From positions 1-50,740 of the forward strand of contig CAMLBO010000027.1 in the NCBI GenBank assembly GCA_946478305.1: a DNA stretch of 50,740 nucleotides, given 5' to 3'. A model generated the notes under the pieces. The model had not been told where the DNA came from. It did not search any database and was given only the letters and a program-made list of their open reading frames with translations. This DNA is from an uncultured Enterobacterales bacterium. Its GTDB lineage: Bacteria > Pseudomonadota > Gammaproteobacteria > Enterobacterales > Enterobacteriaceae. Positions within the stretch are counted from its first letter, which is position 1. Each line of letters opens with the position of its first letter. The translations under genes and the position numbers were made by a program. Below, in pieces: positions 8,664 through 18,379 of the stretch.

Positions 8664-9899
8664 CTAAACGTCCAGCAGCAGACGAGCCGGATCTTCCAGC
8701 ATTTCTTTGATGGTCACCAGGAAGCCCACAGACTCACGGCCGTCAACCAGGCGGTGGTCATAGGAGAGCGCCAGATACATCATAGGCAGGATAACGACCT
8801 GACCATTCACCGCCATTGGGCGATCTTTAATGGCATGCATGCCAAGGATCGCACTCTGTGGTGGGTTGATGATTGGCGTGGACATCAGCGAGCCGAATAC
8901 ACCGCCGTTGGTCACCGTAAAGTTACCGCCAGTCAGCTCTTCAACTTTCAGTTTGCCGTCACGGCCTTTCACTGCCAGTTCTTTAATGTTCTTCTCGATG
9001 TCGGCCATGCCAAGCGTATCAACATCACGCAGCACCGGGGTAACCAGACCGCGAGGAGTAGAAACCGCAATGCTGACGTCGAAGTAGTTGTGATACACCA
9101 CATCATCGCCATCGATAGAGGCATTGACTTCAGGGAAGCGTTTCAGTGCTTCAACTACGGCTTTCAAATAGAAAGACATAAAGCCCAGACGCACGCCGTG
9201 ACGTTTTTCGAACGCCTCACCGTACTGCTTACGCATGTCCATGATTGGCTTCATGTTAATTTCGTTGAAGGTCGTCAGCATGGCAGTGCTGTTTTTCGCT
9301 TCCAACAGACGCTCGGCGACGCGTTTGCGCAGGCGTGTCATAGGAACACGTTTTTCACTGCGCGCGCCAATAGCCGGACCCGCTGCCGCAGTGGCTGCTT
9401 TAGCCGGTGCCGCGTCCGCAGCAGGCTTGGCGTCTTTGCCAGATTTAGCAATGTGCGCTTCGATATCTTCGCGGGTCAGACGACCACCCACACCGCTGCC
9501 TTTAATGGCGCTGGCGTCGAGAGAATGTTCAGCAATCAGACGGCGGATAGCCGGGCTGAGGGCATCGTTACTCTCGTCTTCCAATGCGGCAGTGTGACGC
9601 TGGGATGGAGTAGATTCTTTATCGGAATTCTTCTCCTGGCTTGGCTTGCCGGTGCTGTTGCCCGGACGCAGACGCGCCAGAATCTGGCGTGAAATCACGG
9701 TCGCGCCTTCATCTTCCAGAATGCTGTCCAGAATACCGGCTTCACTTGCCGGTACTTCCAGTACCACTTTGTCTGTTTCGATCTCAACCAGCACTTCATC
9801 GCGTTCTACACTGTCGCCAGGCTTTTTGTGCCAGGTGGCAACCGTCGCATCCGCAACGGATTCAGGAAGGTCAGGGACCAAAATATCTACGCTACTCAT
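8664..9899 (-). CDS. sucB: SucB, dihydrolipoyl succinyltransferase (E2 of 2-oxoglutarate dehydrogenase)
   Basis: SucB is the 24-mer E2 core that moves the succinyl group to CoA via its lipoyl arm. I use the ATG at 9899 ([13 protein letters not shown]), preceded by AAGGA seven bases upstream; a TTG two codons earlier is not needed. The product has 411 residues (E. coli 405). The lipoyl domain (about 1-80) carries the lipoylated Lys44 in EIETDKVV. An acidic/Ala-rich linker leads to the E1/E3-binding domain (about 115-150), then a second Ala/Pro/Lys linker, and the catalytic domain ends with His382 and Asp386 in SYDHRLVDG. The second linker is slightly longer than in E. coli. Confidence 0.98.
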   Translation of the reverse strand: MSSVDILVPDLPESVADATVATWHKKPGDSVERDEVLVEIETDKVVLEVPASEAGILDSILEDEGATVISRQILARLRPGNSTGKPSQEKNSDKESTPSQRHTAALEDESNDALSPAIRRLIAEHSLDASAIKGSGVGGRLTREDIEAHIAKSGKDAKPAADAAPAKAATAAAGPAIGARSEKRVPMTRLRKRVAERLLEAKNSTAMLTTFNEINMKPIMDMRKQYGEAFEKRHGVRLGFMSFYLKAVVEALKRFPEVNASIDGDDVVYHNYFDVSIAVSTPRGLVTPVLRDVDTLGMADIEKNIKELAVKGRDGKLKVEELTGGNFTVTNGGVFGSLMSTPIINPPQSAILGMHAIKDRPMAVNGQVVILPMMYLALSYDHRLVDGRESVGFLVTIKEMLEDPARLLLDV

Positions 9900-9920
9900 T
9901 CTCAATCCTTCTTAAAATCG

Positions 9921-12728
9921 TTAATTAACGTTCAACGCATCATTAACCAGATCTTGCTGCTGCTTCTGGTGAACAGACATATAGCCCACTGCCGGAGAGG
10001 CAGACGCCGGACGTCCTGCGTAACGTAAAGAAGCCCCGAAAGGAATCACTTCACGGAAATTGTGTTGGCTGCAGTACCAGGCGCCCTGGTTCAGCGGCTC
10101 TTCCTGACACCAGACGAAATCATGAACGTGTGAGAATTTCTCAAGCACTTCCTGAATGGCCTTGTGCGGGAACGGATACAGCTGCTCGATACGAACGATA
10201 GCCACATCGGTCTGTTCGTTCTTACGACGCTGTTCCAGCAGGTCATAATAGACCTTGCCTGAACACATCACGACGCGTTTGACCTGTTTTGGATCCAGTG
10301 CATCGATTTCACCGATCGCCGGCAGGAAGCTGCCGTTAGCCAGTTCATCCAGCGTGGACACCGCCAGCGGATGACGAAGCAGAGACTTCGGTGACATGAC
10401 AATCAGCGGACGGCGCATACCGCGCAGTGCCTGACGACGGATCATGTGATACACCTGCGCCGGAGTCGATGGGATGCACACCTGCATGTTCTGCTCGGCG
10501 CAGAGTTGCAGATAACGCTCCAGACGCGCGGACGAGTGCTCCGGCCCCTGCCCTTCATAACCGTGTGGCAGCAGCATTACCAGACCACACATGCGGCCCC
10601 ATTTCTGCTCACCGGAGCTGATGAACTGGTCGATAACCACCTGAGCACCGTTGGCGAAGTCACCGAACTGCGCTTCCCAAATAGTCAGGGTGCGTGGTTC
10701 TGCGGTGGCATAGCCATACTCAAATGCCAGAACGGCCTCTTCGGACAACACAGAGTCCCAGACGTTAAACACGCCCTGGCTGTTGTGGATGTTCGACAGC
10801 GGTACGTAAACCGAACCGTTTTTCTGGTTGTGAATCACCGCATGACGATGGAAGAAGGTACCGCGGCCGGTATCTTCACCAGACAGACGGATGGGTATGC
10901 CTTCGTCTACCAACGTGGCGTAAGCCAGATTCTCGGCACCGCCCCAGTCAAACTTCTTGTTGCCTTCAGCCATTTCATTACGGTCAGCGTAAATCTTGGC
11001 AACGCGGGCCTGCATTTCGATGGCTTCCGGTACGTGGCTCACGCGACGTGCCAATTCCTGCAAACGCTTCGGATCAACCTTGTTCGGGTACTCTTCATCC
11101 CATTCATGATTCAGGTACGGTGACCAGGTGAAGGTATGCATGTCGTTTGGACGCCATTCGTCCACCACGCAATCACCGGCATCGAGTGCATCACGATAGA
11201 GATTGACCATTTCAGTGGCATCTTCCGCACTCGCCACATTCTGTTCGGTCAGAATATCGGCATAGATTTTACGCGGAGTAGGATGCTTTTTGATTTTCTG
11301 GTACATCAGCGGCTGGGTTGCACTTGGCTCATCGGCCTCGTTATGGCCGTGGCGGCGGTAACACACCAGATCGATCATGACATCACGTTTGAAGGTGTTG
11401 CGGAAATCCAATGCCAAACGGGTAACAAAAGCCACCGCTTCCGGGTCATCCGCGTTCACGTGGAAAATCGGTGCCTGCACCATTTTCGCGATGTCAGTAC
11501 AGTACTCAGTCGAACGCGCATCTTTCGGGTTCGAAGTGGTGAATCCGACCTGGTTATTGATGACGATACGCACGGTACCGCCCACTTCATAACCGCGCGC
11601 CAATGACATGTTCAGCGTTTCCTGAACCACGCCCTGACCCGTGATCGCCGCATCACCGTGAATAGTAATTGGCAATACCATGTTGCTGCGCGCTTCGTCC
11701 AGACGGTCACGTCGGGCACGAACAGAACCGATAACTACCGGGCTTACGATCTCAAGGTGCGACGGGTTAAACGCCAGTGCCAGGTGAACCATACCGCCTT
11801 CGGTTTCCACATCAGACGAATAGCCCATGTGGTATTTCACGTCACCGGTACCCAGATGTTCTTTATGCTTGCCAGAGAACTCGTCAAACAGGTCCTGCGG
11901 TTTTTTACCCAGCACGTTGATCAGTACGTTTAAACGCCCGCGGTGCGCCATACCCAGCACAACTTCACGCGTACCGTTTTTACCGGCGTGACGGATCATG
12001 TCCTTAAGCATCGGAACCAGCGCGTCGCCCCCTTCCAGTGAGAAGCGTTTAGCCCCCGGGAATTTCGCGCCGAGATAACGTTCCAAACCTTCTGCTGCGG
12101 TCAGTTCTTTGAGGAAGGTTTTCTTCTCGCTATCGCTGAATTTAGCGCGGCCCGCCACGGATTCGATACGCTGTTGGATCCAGCGCTTCTCATCGGTATT
12201 GGTGATGTGCATATATTCCGCACCGATTGAGCCGCAATAGGTTTGCTTCAGTGCTTTATACAACTCGCCGAGCTGCATGGTCTCTTTGCCAATGGCAAAA
12301 GAACCGACATTGAAGGTTTCCTGGAAATCAGCCTCGGTCAGATGGTGGAAAGCCGGATCCAAATCCGCCACGTCGTCCTGTTTCCACAGACCGAGCGGAT
12401 CGAGATTGGCGTTCTGATGACCGCGGAAGCGGAAGGCATTGATAAGCTGCAATACCTTGACTTGCTTGGCATCCGTTTCCGGATCGCTGATGGCGGAGTT
12501 ATACCGTGATGCGTCTTTCGCCAGGCGGCGGAAGTAATCGCGTGTTTGAGAATGGAGTTGCTCTGGTTTAACACCCACTGTCGGAAGCTGTTTAAAAATT
12601 GAACGCCAGCTATCGTCAACGGAACCAGGATCGGTTAAGTAGTCTTCATAGAGTTGTTCTATGTAAGACTGGTTTGCACCCGCCAGATAGGAGGAATCCA
12701 GCCAGGCCTTCATTGCGCCGTTCTGCAT
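9921..12728 (-). CDS. sucA: SucA, 2-oxoglutarate dehydrogenase E1 component
   Basis: SucA is the thiamine-diphosphate-dependent decarboxylase of the 2-oxoglutarate dehydrogenase complex. The product has 935 residues (E. coli 933) and starts MQNGAMKAWLDSSYLAGANQ, with the conserved N-terminal segment that docks E1 to the complex. Family motifs include GMAHRGRLNVL, HGDAAITGQGVVQE and CYRRHGHNEADEPSATQP. An AAGGGA ribosome site precedes the ATG. The stop is 21 bases before the sucB start, so the two are co-translated from one transcript. Confidence 0.98.
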   Translation of the reverse strand: MQNGAMKAWLDSSYLAGANQSYIEQLYEDYLTDPGSVDDSWRSIFKQLPTVGVKPEQLHSQTRDYFRRLAKDASRYNSAISDPETDAKQVKVLQLINAFRFRGHQNANLDPLGLWKQDDVADLDPAFHHLTEADFQETFNVGSFAIGKETMQLGELYKALKQTYCGSIGAEYMHITNTDEKRWIQQRIESVAGRAKFSDSEKKTFLKELTAAEGLERYLGAKFPGAKRFSLEGGDALVPMLKDMIRHAGKNGTREVVLGMAHRGRLNVLINVLGKKPQDLFDEFSGKHKEHLGTGDVKYHMGYSSDVETEGGMVHLALAFNPSHLEIVSPVVIGSVRARRDRLDEARSNMVLPITIHGDAAITGQGVVQETLNMSLARGYEVGGTVRIVINNQVGFTTSNPKDARSTEYCTDIAKMVQAPIFHVNADDPEAVAFVTRLALDFRNTFKRDVMIDLVCYRRHGHNEADEPSATQPLMYQKIKKHPTPRKIYADILTEQNVASAEDATEMVNLYRDALDAGDCVVDEWRPNDMHTFTWSPYLNHEWDEEYPNKVDPKRLQELARRVSHVPEAIEMQARVAKIYADRNEMAEGNKKFDWGGAENLAYATLVDEGIPIRLSGEDTGRGTFFHRHAVIHNQKNGSVYVPLSNIHNSQGVFNVWDSVLSEEAVLAFEYGYATAEPRTLTIWEAQFGDFANGAQVVIDQFISSGEQKWGRMCGLVMLLPHGYEGQGPEHSSARLERYLQLCAEQNMQVCIPSTPAQVYHMIRRQALRGMRRPLIVMSPKSLLRHPLAVSTLDELANGSFLPAIGEIDALDPKQVKRVVMCSGKVYYDLLEQRRKNEQTDVAIVRIEQLYPFPHKAIQEVLEKFSHVHDFVWCQEEPLNQGAWYCSQHNFREVIPFGASLRYAGRPASASPAVGYMSVHQKQQQDLVNDALNVN

Positions 12729-13061
12729 CGTGATCCCTTAAGCTTTGAAGCTTTAGTTTTCGCCGTGGTTAATAATATTGACCGTGATACACCGCGGTAA
12801 GACGGTTTTCCATACAAAAACAGTTCATTGGTCTGGAGCCTGCGGCTCTATCAAGGAACCTCCAAAAATCAACTTGCCGTTGGCATAACATGTTGGCTTT
12901 TGGCGCTACCCTGCGGGTTCTGACCTTATTATCTCTTCCCTGAAGCTATCCTACTCTAGTTAGGAGCAACTTTGTTGCACCTTGTTGCGAATATGTTACC
13001 AACAGCTCACTTAATTTTAGCGGGAACCCGAGTTCCCGCTAATGCGTATTTGCTTTCGAAC
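12729..13061 (-). promoter_or_regulatory. sdhB-sucA intergenic region with a stable hairpin
   Basis: This 333-base gap has no gene. A nine-base perfect stem (13019-13027 with 13032-13040, AGCGGGAAC) lies 21 bases after the sdhB stop but has no T-run on the sdh-suc strand, so it probably protects the sdh mRNA 3' end rather than stopping transcription. In E. coli this gap also carries a weak suc promoter; I could not pick one here with confidence. Confidence 0.5.
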
Positions 13062-13778
13062 TCAGGCACCGCGCTGCAGCAGCATCGATTTGATATGGCC
13101 GATGGCTTTGGTCGGGTTCAACCCCTTCGGACATACGCTGACACAGTTCATTATGCTGTGACAGCGGAATACGCTGAAAGCGTCGTCCAGATCGTCAAGG
13201 CGCGATTCAGTTTCTGTATCACGGCTGTCGATCAAGAAGCGGTACGCCGCCAGCAAGCCTGCCGGACCAACAAATTTGTCCGGGTTCCACCAGAATGAAG
13301 GGCATGACGTCGAGCAACAGGCGCAGAGAATACATTCGTACAATCCATCCAGCTTTTCGCGCTCTTCCGGCATCTGCAAATGCTCACGGGCCGGAGGATT
13401 TTTCCCATCATTCAATAAGTAAGGCTTAATCTTCTCATACTGCTTATAGAATTGCCCCATGTCTACTACCAGGTCGCGAACGACCGGCAAACCAGGCAAA
13501 GGACGAATGACAATCTTCTTACCATTCTTCTGCAAAACAGAAACCGGCGTGATACAAGCCAGACCGTTCTTACCGTTCATGTTAACGCCGTCAGAGCCAC
13601 AAACGCCCTCACGGCATGAGCGACGGAATGAGAGCGTAGGATCTTGCTCTTTCAGCAAGATCAACGCATCCAGCACCATCATGTCGCGCCCTTCTTCCGC
13701 TTCCAACACGTAATCTTTCATGAAGGGTGCGTCGTCAACATCCGGGTTATAGCGATAAATCGAAAATTCGAGTCTCAT
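13062..13778 (-). CDS. sdhB: SdhB, succinate dehydrogenase iron-sulfur subunit
   Basis: SdhB passes electrons from the SdhA flavin to ubiquinone through three iron-sulfur clusters. The 238-residue product equals E. coli. The [2Fe-2S] ligands are in SCREGVCGSDG and the later NGLAC; the [4Fe-4S] and [3Fe-4S] ligands are in CILCACCSTSCPSFWW and CHSIMNCVSVCPKG. The C-terminus ends GHIKSMLLQRGA. It starts 20 bases after sdhA, in the standard sdhCDAB order. Confidence 0.98.
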   Translation of the reverse strand: MRLEFSIYRYNPDVDDAPFMKDYVLEAEEGRDMMVLDALILLKEQDPTLSFRRSCREGVCGSDGVNMNGKNGLACITPVSVLQKNGKKIVIRPLPGLPVVRDLVVDMGQFYKQYEKIKPYLLNDGKNPPAREHLQMPEEREKLDGLYECILCACCSTSCPSFWWNPDKFVGPAGLLAAYRFLIDSRDTETESRLDDLDDAFSVFRCHSIMNCVSVCPKGLNPTKAIGHIKSMLLQRGA

Positions 13779-13798
13779 AATTTTTCCCAGCTCATGCC

Positions 13799-15565
13799 CT
13801 AGTAAGTACGCGCTTTCGGCGGGAAGGCCGCACGAAGCTTAGGCTGCATGTTCACCTCACGGCGGGTCATGCTTTCAGTTTCCGGCTGATAAAGCGTATG
13901 GCAGAGCCAGTTGGCGTCATCACGATCCGGGAAGTCGAAGCGGCTGTGTGCCCCACGGCTCTCGGTGCGGTAATTGGCTGAAACAGCGGTAGAGAAAGCC
14001 GTTTCCATCAGGTTATCCAGCTCCAGACACTCAACACGCTGGGTGTTGAACTCTGTTGAAGTGTCATCCAGGCGGGCATATTTCAGACGCTCGCGGATCA
14101 CTTTCAGCTGTTCCAGACCTTCAGCCATCGCATCACCTTCGCGGAAGACCGAGAAGTTATGTTGCATACAGGTTTGCAGATCTTTACGGATAGCCACCGG
14201 ATCTTCGCCGGAGCGGGTATTGTTCCAGCGGTTCATGCGCTCAAGGGAGACATTAATGTCATCCTGCGACGCTTCACGGCTTTCGCCCTGCTCGTTGATT
14301 GACTCCTGCAGATGCAGGCCCGCTGCACGGCCAAATACCACCAGATCTAGCAGCGAGTTGCCGCCCAGACGGTTGGCGCCATGAACGGATACGCAGGCAA
14401 TTTCGCCGACCGCGAACAGACCAGGGATCACCACATCTTCGCCCTTCTCGTTCACACGCAGCGCCTGACCGGTCACTTTGGTCGGAATACCGCCCATCAT
14501 GTAGTGGCAAGTTGGCAGAACAGGAATAGGTTCTTTGATCGGGTCAACGTGAGCAAAGGTACGCGACAGTTCAAGAATACCCGGCAGGCGGGACTCCAGA
14601 ACATCACGGCCCAGATGGTCAAGTTTCAGTTTAACGTGCGGGCCCCACGGACCTTCGCAACCACGGCCTTCGCGGATTTCGATCATGATGGAACGTGCCA
14701 CCACGTCGCGACCCGCCAGGTCTTTGGCATTCGGCGCATAACGCTCCATAAAGCGTTCGCCATCTTTGTTCAGCAGATAACCGCCTTCACCACGGCAGCC
14801 TTCTGTCACCAGAACACCAGCACCCGCGATACCCGTCGGGTGGAACTGCCACATTTCCATGTCCTGCACCGGAACGCCAGCGCGCAGCGCCATACCCACG
14901 CCGTCACCGGTGTTGATGTGTGCATTGGTGGTGGACTGGTAAATACGGCCAGCACCGCCGGTCGCCAGTACAGTAGCCTTGGCTTTAAAGTAAACCACTT
15001 CACCGGTTTCGATACAGATTGCGGTACAACCGACAATCGCGCCGTCCTGGTTTTTCACCAGATCCAGCGAGTACCACTCGGAGAAAATGGTGGTGCCGTT
15101 TTTCAGGTTCTGCTGATAAAGGGTATGCAACAGGGCGTGACCGGTACGGTCCGCCGCTGCCGCAGTACGTGCCGCCTGTTCGCCGCCGAAGTTCTTCGAC
15201 TGGCCACCAAACGGACGCTGATAGATTCGGCCGTCATCAAGACGGGAGAATGGCAGGCCCATATGTTCCAGCTCAAGAATCGCTTCCGGGCCGGTTTTAC
15301 ACATATATTCAATCGCGTCCTGATCACCGATATAGTCGGAGCCTTTGACGGTATCGTACATATGCCATTCCCAGTCATCCTCATGGGTGTTACCCAGCGC
15401 AACGGTGATCCCCCCCTGCGCGGACACCGTATGGGAGCGGGTCGGGAATACTTTTGAAATCAGGGCGCAGGATTGCCCGGTTTGTGAAATCTGTAATGCT
15501 GCACGCATACCGGCGCCACCCGCACCGATAACCACTGCATCAAACTCTCTGACTGGCAGGTTCAT
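13799..15565 (-). CDS. sdhA: SdhA, succinate dehydrogenase flavoprotein subunit
   Basis: SdhA oxidises succinate to fumarate with covalently bound FAD. The product has 588 residues, as in E. coli. The N-terminal dinucleotide fold shows [11 protein letters not shown], and His45 in [12 protein letters not shown] is the FAD attachment residue. Substrate-site motifs HPTGIAGAG and the capping-domain sequences are intact. The start lies three bases after the sdhD stop. No anomalies. Confidence 0.98.
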   Translation of the reverse strand: MNLPVREFDAVVIGAGGAGMRAALQISQTGQSCALISKVFPTRSHTVSAQGGITVALGNTHEDDWEWHMYDTVKGSDYIGDQDAIEYMCKTGPEAILELEHMGLPFSRLDDGRIYQRPFGGQSKNFGGEQAARTAAAADRTGHALLHTLYQQNLKNGTTIFSEWYSLDLVKNQDGAIVGCTAICIETGEVVYFKAKATVLATGGAGRIYQSTTNAHINTGDGVGMALRAGVPVQDMEMWQFHPTGIAGAGVLVTEGCRGEGGYLLNKDGERFMERYAPNAKDLAGRDVVARSIMIEIREGRGCEGPWGPHVKLKLDHLGRDVLESRLPGILELSRTFAHVDPIKEPIPVLPTCHYMMGGIPTKVTGQALRVNEKGEDVVIPGLFAVGEIACVSVHGANRLGGNSLLDLVVFGRAAGLHLQESINEQGESREASQDDINVSLERMNRWNNTRSGEDPVAIRKDLQTCMQHNFSVFREGDAMAEGLEQLKVIRERLKYARLDDTSTEFNTQRVECLELDNLMETAFSTAVSANYRTESRGAHSRFDFPDRDDANWLCHTLYQPETESMTRREVNMQPKLRAAFPPKARTY

Positions 15566-15568
15566 TAA

Positions 15569-15916
15569 CTACGCTCCCCAAACAACGATCGTTCCATAAA
15601 GTAGATAAACGACTAACGTCACAATAATGGCCAGTTGCAACACCAGTCGCACTGCCAGTGGCTTGACGTAATCCGTTAACACCTGCCACATACCAATCCA
15701 CGCGTGGATCAAAATCGACAGCAACGTCAGCAGGGTAAATACTTTGGTAATGGAGGATGCAAAGAAGCCTTGCCAGACATCAAAGGTAATGTCCTGGGCC
15801 ATGACAACGAAGCCCACGATATAGAGGATATACAGAGTGATAACGATAGCCGACGCACGCAGCAGCAACCAGTCGTGTACGCCGTTGCGGCCTAATGCTG
15901 AAACATTGTTTACCAT
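15569..15916 (-). CDS. sdhD: SdhD, succinate dehydrogenase membrane anchor
   Basis: SdhD is one of two membrane anchors that bind heme b and ubiquinone. I place the start at the ATG at 15916 ([16 protein letters not shown]), giving 115 residues as in E. coli; the frame upstream lies inside sdhC. Three membrane helices are seen. His71 (a heme ligand) and Tyr83 (quinone site) fall at the E. coli positions. The start overlaps the end of sdhC by seven bases, so translation is coupled. In E. coli the RyhB small RNA pairs near this start. Confidence 0.97.
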   Translation of the reverse strand: MVNNVSALGRNGVHDWLLLRASAIVITLYILYIVGFVVMAQDITFDVWQGFFASSITKVFTLLTLLSILIHAWIGMWQVLTDYVKPLAVRLVLQLAIIVTLVVYLLYGTIVVWGA

Positions 15917-16299
15917 ACGAAGACTCCAGCCAGAATTGACAGCAGGACGGTAAGACCGATCACCACTTGGGCAGAACGGGTACCGACAGCCAAACTCTCT
16001 TCGAGATAGCCAAAATCCATCAGCAAATGGCGAATGCCACCGCAAACATGATAGGCCAGAGCAGTGAGTATTCCCCAAAAGATGAATTTAACGACGAAGC
16101 CATTCATGATTTCAGCTGCGTGTGCAAACCCTTCGGGAGAAGAGAGCGACATGCCGAGCAGCCAGAGGAGGATACCTACAGCGACGAAGGTAATTACGCC
16201 GGAGACACGATGTAAGATGGACGCTATCGCAGTAACAGGAAACCGGATCGTTTGCAGATCCAGATTGACAGGTCTTTGTTTTTTCACGGTTATGCCCAC
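15910..16299 (-). CDS. sdhC: SdhC, succinate dehydrogenase cytochrome b556 subunit
   Basis: SdhC is the second membrane anchor with three helices; His84 ([11 protein letters not shown]) is the heme b ligand. I choose the GTG at 16299 because it gives 129 residues, exactly the E. coli length, with the second residue block [17 protein letters not shown] aligned. A GAGG lies very close upstream, so an ATG three codons earlier at 16308 is a possible alternative start. The gene is first in sdhCDAB-sucABCD and has a leader of about 230 bases from the predicted promoter, similar to E. coli, where Spot 42 RNA acts near this start. Confidence 0.95.
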   Translation of the reverse strand: MGITVKKQRPVNLDLQTIRFPVTAIASILHRVSGVITFVAVGILLWLLGMSLSSPEGFAHAAEIMNGFVVKFIFWGILTALAYHVCGGIRHLLMDFGYLEESLAVGTRSAQVVIGLTVLLSILAGVFVW

Positions 16300-16533
16300 A
16301 CACCTCATAGAGCCTTTTCGTATCGCGGCGAGCGCGTTGATGACGAAGGCACTTATTATTTTCCTTCCCCCGGCCTGGGCGGTGTCAGACAGCAATCAGG
16401 GCAAAAGCCCTCACCTTATTGCGCTCAAACAACGACATCCATTGTGAATAAGCAGCGCAAAGAGTGCATTTTCGAATGATAAAAAATGTTGCTGGGTGCT
16501 CCTACTTCAGGGTAACCCGGAGACCTGCGGCAA

Positions 16534-16562
16534 AGTATAGGTTGATCACATTCCTATTACAA
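16534..16562 (-). promoter_or_regulatory. sdhC promoter
   Basis: On the minus strand, TTGTAA (16557-16562) and TATACT (16534-16539) are separated by 17 bases. The hexamers and the following GCCGCAGGTCTCCGG closely resemble the E. coli sdh promoter as I recall it. A transcript from here would have a leader of about 230 bases before sdhC. Confidence 0.8.
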
Positions 16563-17020
16563 TTCCCCTACAAACGCTTTGGTCACATTTCTGCGAAACA
16601 GTGATTTGACTCGCATTTTTCACAATCAATACAAAATAAATTATGTAGTTTGACATTGGATCAACATTTCCATTACATATTACCCATTCGCTCGCTTCCG
16701 TGATGACTTCGACAGACACATCCGCGCTTCCCTGTTACGCCAAGTTATGCAAAAGTGGGGATTGTGTAAAACCTCAATGTCGTCGCGAGTAATCATTAAA
16801 TTGAGCACAAGAAAATAATGATCTATCGAATCTCTAACAACGATGAAACGCCGCCTGTCCGTCAAATAGTGGTCTAAGGCCACAAACCGACTGCGCTCTA
16901 CGTTCCCTTCTAAAATCGATCGCAGAGCCCGCCGATATAATAATGACGGAGCTTCGGGTCGCATTTCAGGCTGTTCAGTTGTTGAGGATTTTTAAAATAA
17001 AGGCGCTAAGGAGACTGTAA
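16563..17020 (+). promoter_or_regulatory. gltA upstream regulatory region (no gene)
   Basis: This gap separates the divergent sdh and gltA promoters. A candidate gltA promoter is TTGACA at 16650-16655 with a weak -10 (TTACAT or TACATA) 17-18 bases later; it would give a leader of about 330 bases. Long leaders with two promoters are known for E. coli gltA. AAGGAG at about ten bases before the gltA ATG is a strong ribosome site. A 94-codon minus-strand frame here has no ribosome site or family resemblance. Confidence 0.45.
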
Positions 17021-18307
17021 ATGGCTGATAAGAAAGCGACACTTACCCTACAAGGTCAAGACCCTATTGAACTCGACGTGCTATCCGGCACATTGGGCCA
17101 GGACGAAATTGATATTCGTACCCTCGGCTCAAAAGGCTTGTTCACCTTTGACCCCGGCTTTACCTCTACTGCATCCTGTGAATCTAAAATTACCTATATC
17201 GACGGTGACGAAGGCATTTTACTGCACCGTGGATTCCCTATTGATCAGTTGGCCAAAGAGTCCAACTTCCTGGAAGTAAGCTACCTGTTGCTGTACGGCG
17301 AAGCCCCTACTCAGAAACAGTACGAAGACTTCAAAAAGATTGTTGAACGCCACACCATGGTTCACGAGCAAATTACCCGCCTGTTCCACGGTTTCCGTCG
17401 TGACTCGCATCCGATGGCCGTACTGTGTGGTGTGACCGGTGCGCTGGCGGCGTTCTATCACGACTCCATTGACGTTGAAAATGAACGTCACCGTGAAATT
17501 GCCGCTTACCGCCTGCTGTCCAAAATGCCGACCGTCGCCGCCATGTGTTACAAATACTCTATCGGCCAGCCTTTCGTTTATCCGCGTAACGACCTCTCCT
17601 ACGCCGGTAACTTCCTGCACATGATGTTCGCTACGCCGTGCGAAGAATATGTGGTGAATCCGGTTCTGGAACGCGCCATGGACCGTATTCTGATCCTGCA
17701 CGCTGACCACGAACAGAACGCCTCGACCTCTACCGTGCGTACTGCCGGTTCATCCGGTGCTAACCCGTTCGCCTGTATCGCTGCCGGGATTGCGTCCCTG
17801 TGGGGACCGGCTCACGGTGGTGCCAACGAAGCCGCACTGAAAATGCTCGAAGAGATCAGCAGCGTTGATCACATCCCTGAATTCATCAAACGTGCGAAAG
17901 ACAAAAACGATTCGTTCCGCCTGATGGGCTTCGGTCACCGTGTTTACAAAAACTATGACCCGCGTGCGACTGTAATGCGTGACACCTGTCACGAAGTCCT
18001 GAAAGAGCTCGATCTGAAAGACAACAACCTGTTAGAAGTGGCGATGGAGCTGGAACACATCGCGCTAAACGACCCGTACTTCATCGAGAAGAAACTGTAT
18101 CCTAACGTCGACTTCTACTCAGGCATCATTCTGAAAGCCATGGGGATCCCGTCCTCCATGTTCACCGTGATCTTTGCGATGGCCCGCACCGTGGGTTGGA
18201 TTGCGCACTGGAACGAAATGCACCAGGACGGTATTAAAATCGCCCGTCCGCGTCAGCTCTATACCGGCTACGACAAACGTGATTTCCACTCTCAGTTGAA
18301 AAAGTAA
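17021..18307 (+). CDS. gltA: GltA, type II citrate synthase
   Basis: GltA condenses oxaloacetate and acetyl-CoA to citrate at the TCA-cycle entry. The 428-residue product (E. coli 427) is the hexameric, NADH-inhibited type II form. It has the N-terminal beta domain ([12 protein letters not shown]) and catalytic residues His265 ([11 protein letters not shown]), His306 ([13 protein letters not shown]) and Asp364 (NVDFYSG). The ATG is well set behind AAGGAG. The gene diverges from sdhCDAB and is followed by a strong terminator. Confidence 0.98.
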   Translation: MADKKATLTLQGQDPIELDVLSGTLGQDEIDIRTLGSKGLFTFDPGFTSTASCESKITYIDGDEGILLHRGFPIDQLAKESNFLEVSYLLLYGEAPTQKQYEDFKKIVERHTMVHEQITRLFHGFRRDSHPMAVLCGVTGALAAFYHDSIDVENERHREIAAYRLLSKMPTVAAMCYKYSIGQPFVYPRNDLSYAGNFLHMMFATPCEEYVVNPVLERAMDRILILHADHEQNASTSTVRTAGSSGANPFACIAAGIASLWGPAHGGANEAALKMLEEISSVDHIPEFIKRAKDKNDSFRLMGFGHRVYKNYDPRATVMRDTCHEVLKELDLKDNNLLEVAMELEHIALNDPYFIEKKLYPNVDFYSGIILKAMGIPSSMFTVIFAMARTVGWIAHWNEMHQDGIKIARPRQLYTGYDKRDFHSQLKK

Positions 18308-18327
18308 TGACTCTTTTGTCATAGCTG

Positions 18328-18359
18328 AAAAACGCCAACTTTTAGGTTGGCGTTTTTTT
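18328..18359 (+). terminator. Terminator after gltA, probably bidirectional
   Basis: Twelve-base stem (AAAAACGCCAAC region at 18328-18339 with 18346-18357), six-base loop, followed by T residues on both strands because the stem foot is A-rich on one side and T-rich on the other. It can serve gltA and the converging secreted-protein gene. Confidence 0.92.
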
Positions 18360-18379
18360 GGCTGCCTTAAAGTAAGTAT

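Noticed and set aside
8646-9692. Plus-strand open frame of 348 codons
   Set aside because: It lies antisense within sucB, which is fully conserved; the amino-acid make-up (many His, Arg, Gln) is that of an antisense frame.
14381-15457. Plus-strand open frame of 358 codons
   Set aside because: Antisense shadow of sdhA.
16680-16964. Minus-strand frame of 94 codons upstream of gltA
   Set aside because: No ribosome site, no recognisable family, and it lies across the predicted gltA promoter and leader, which is non-coding in E. coli.
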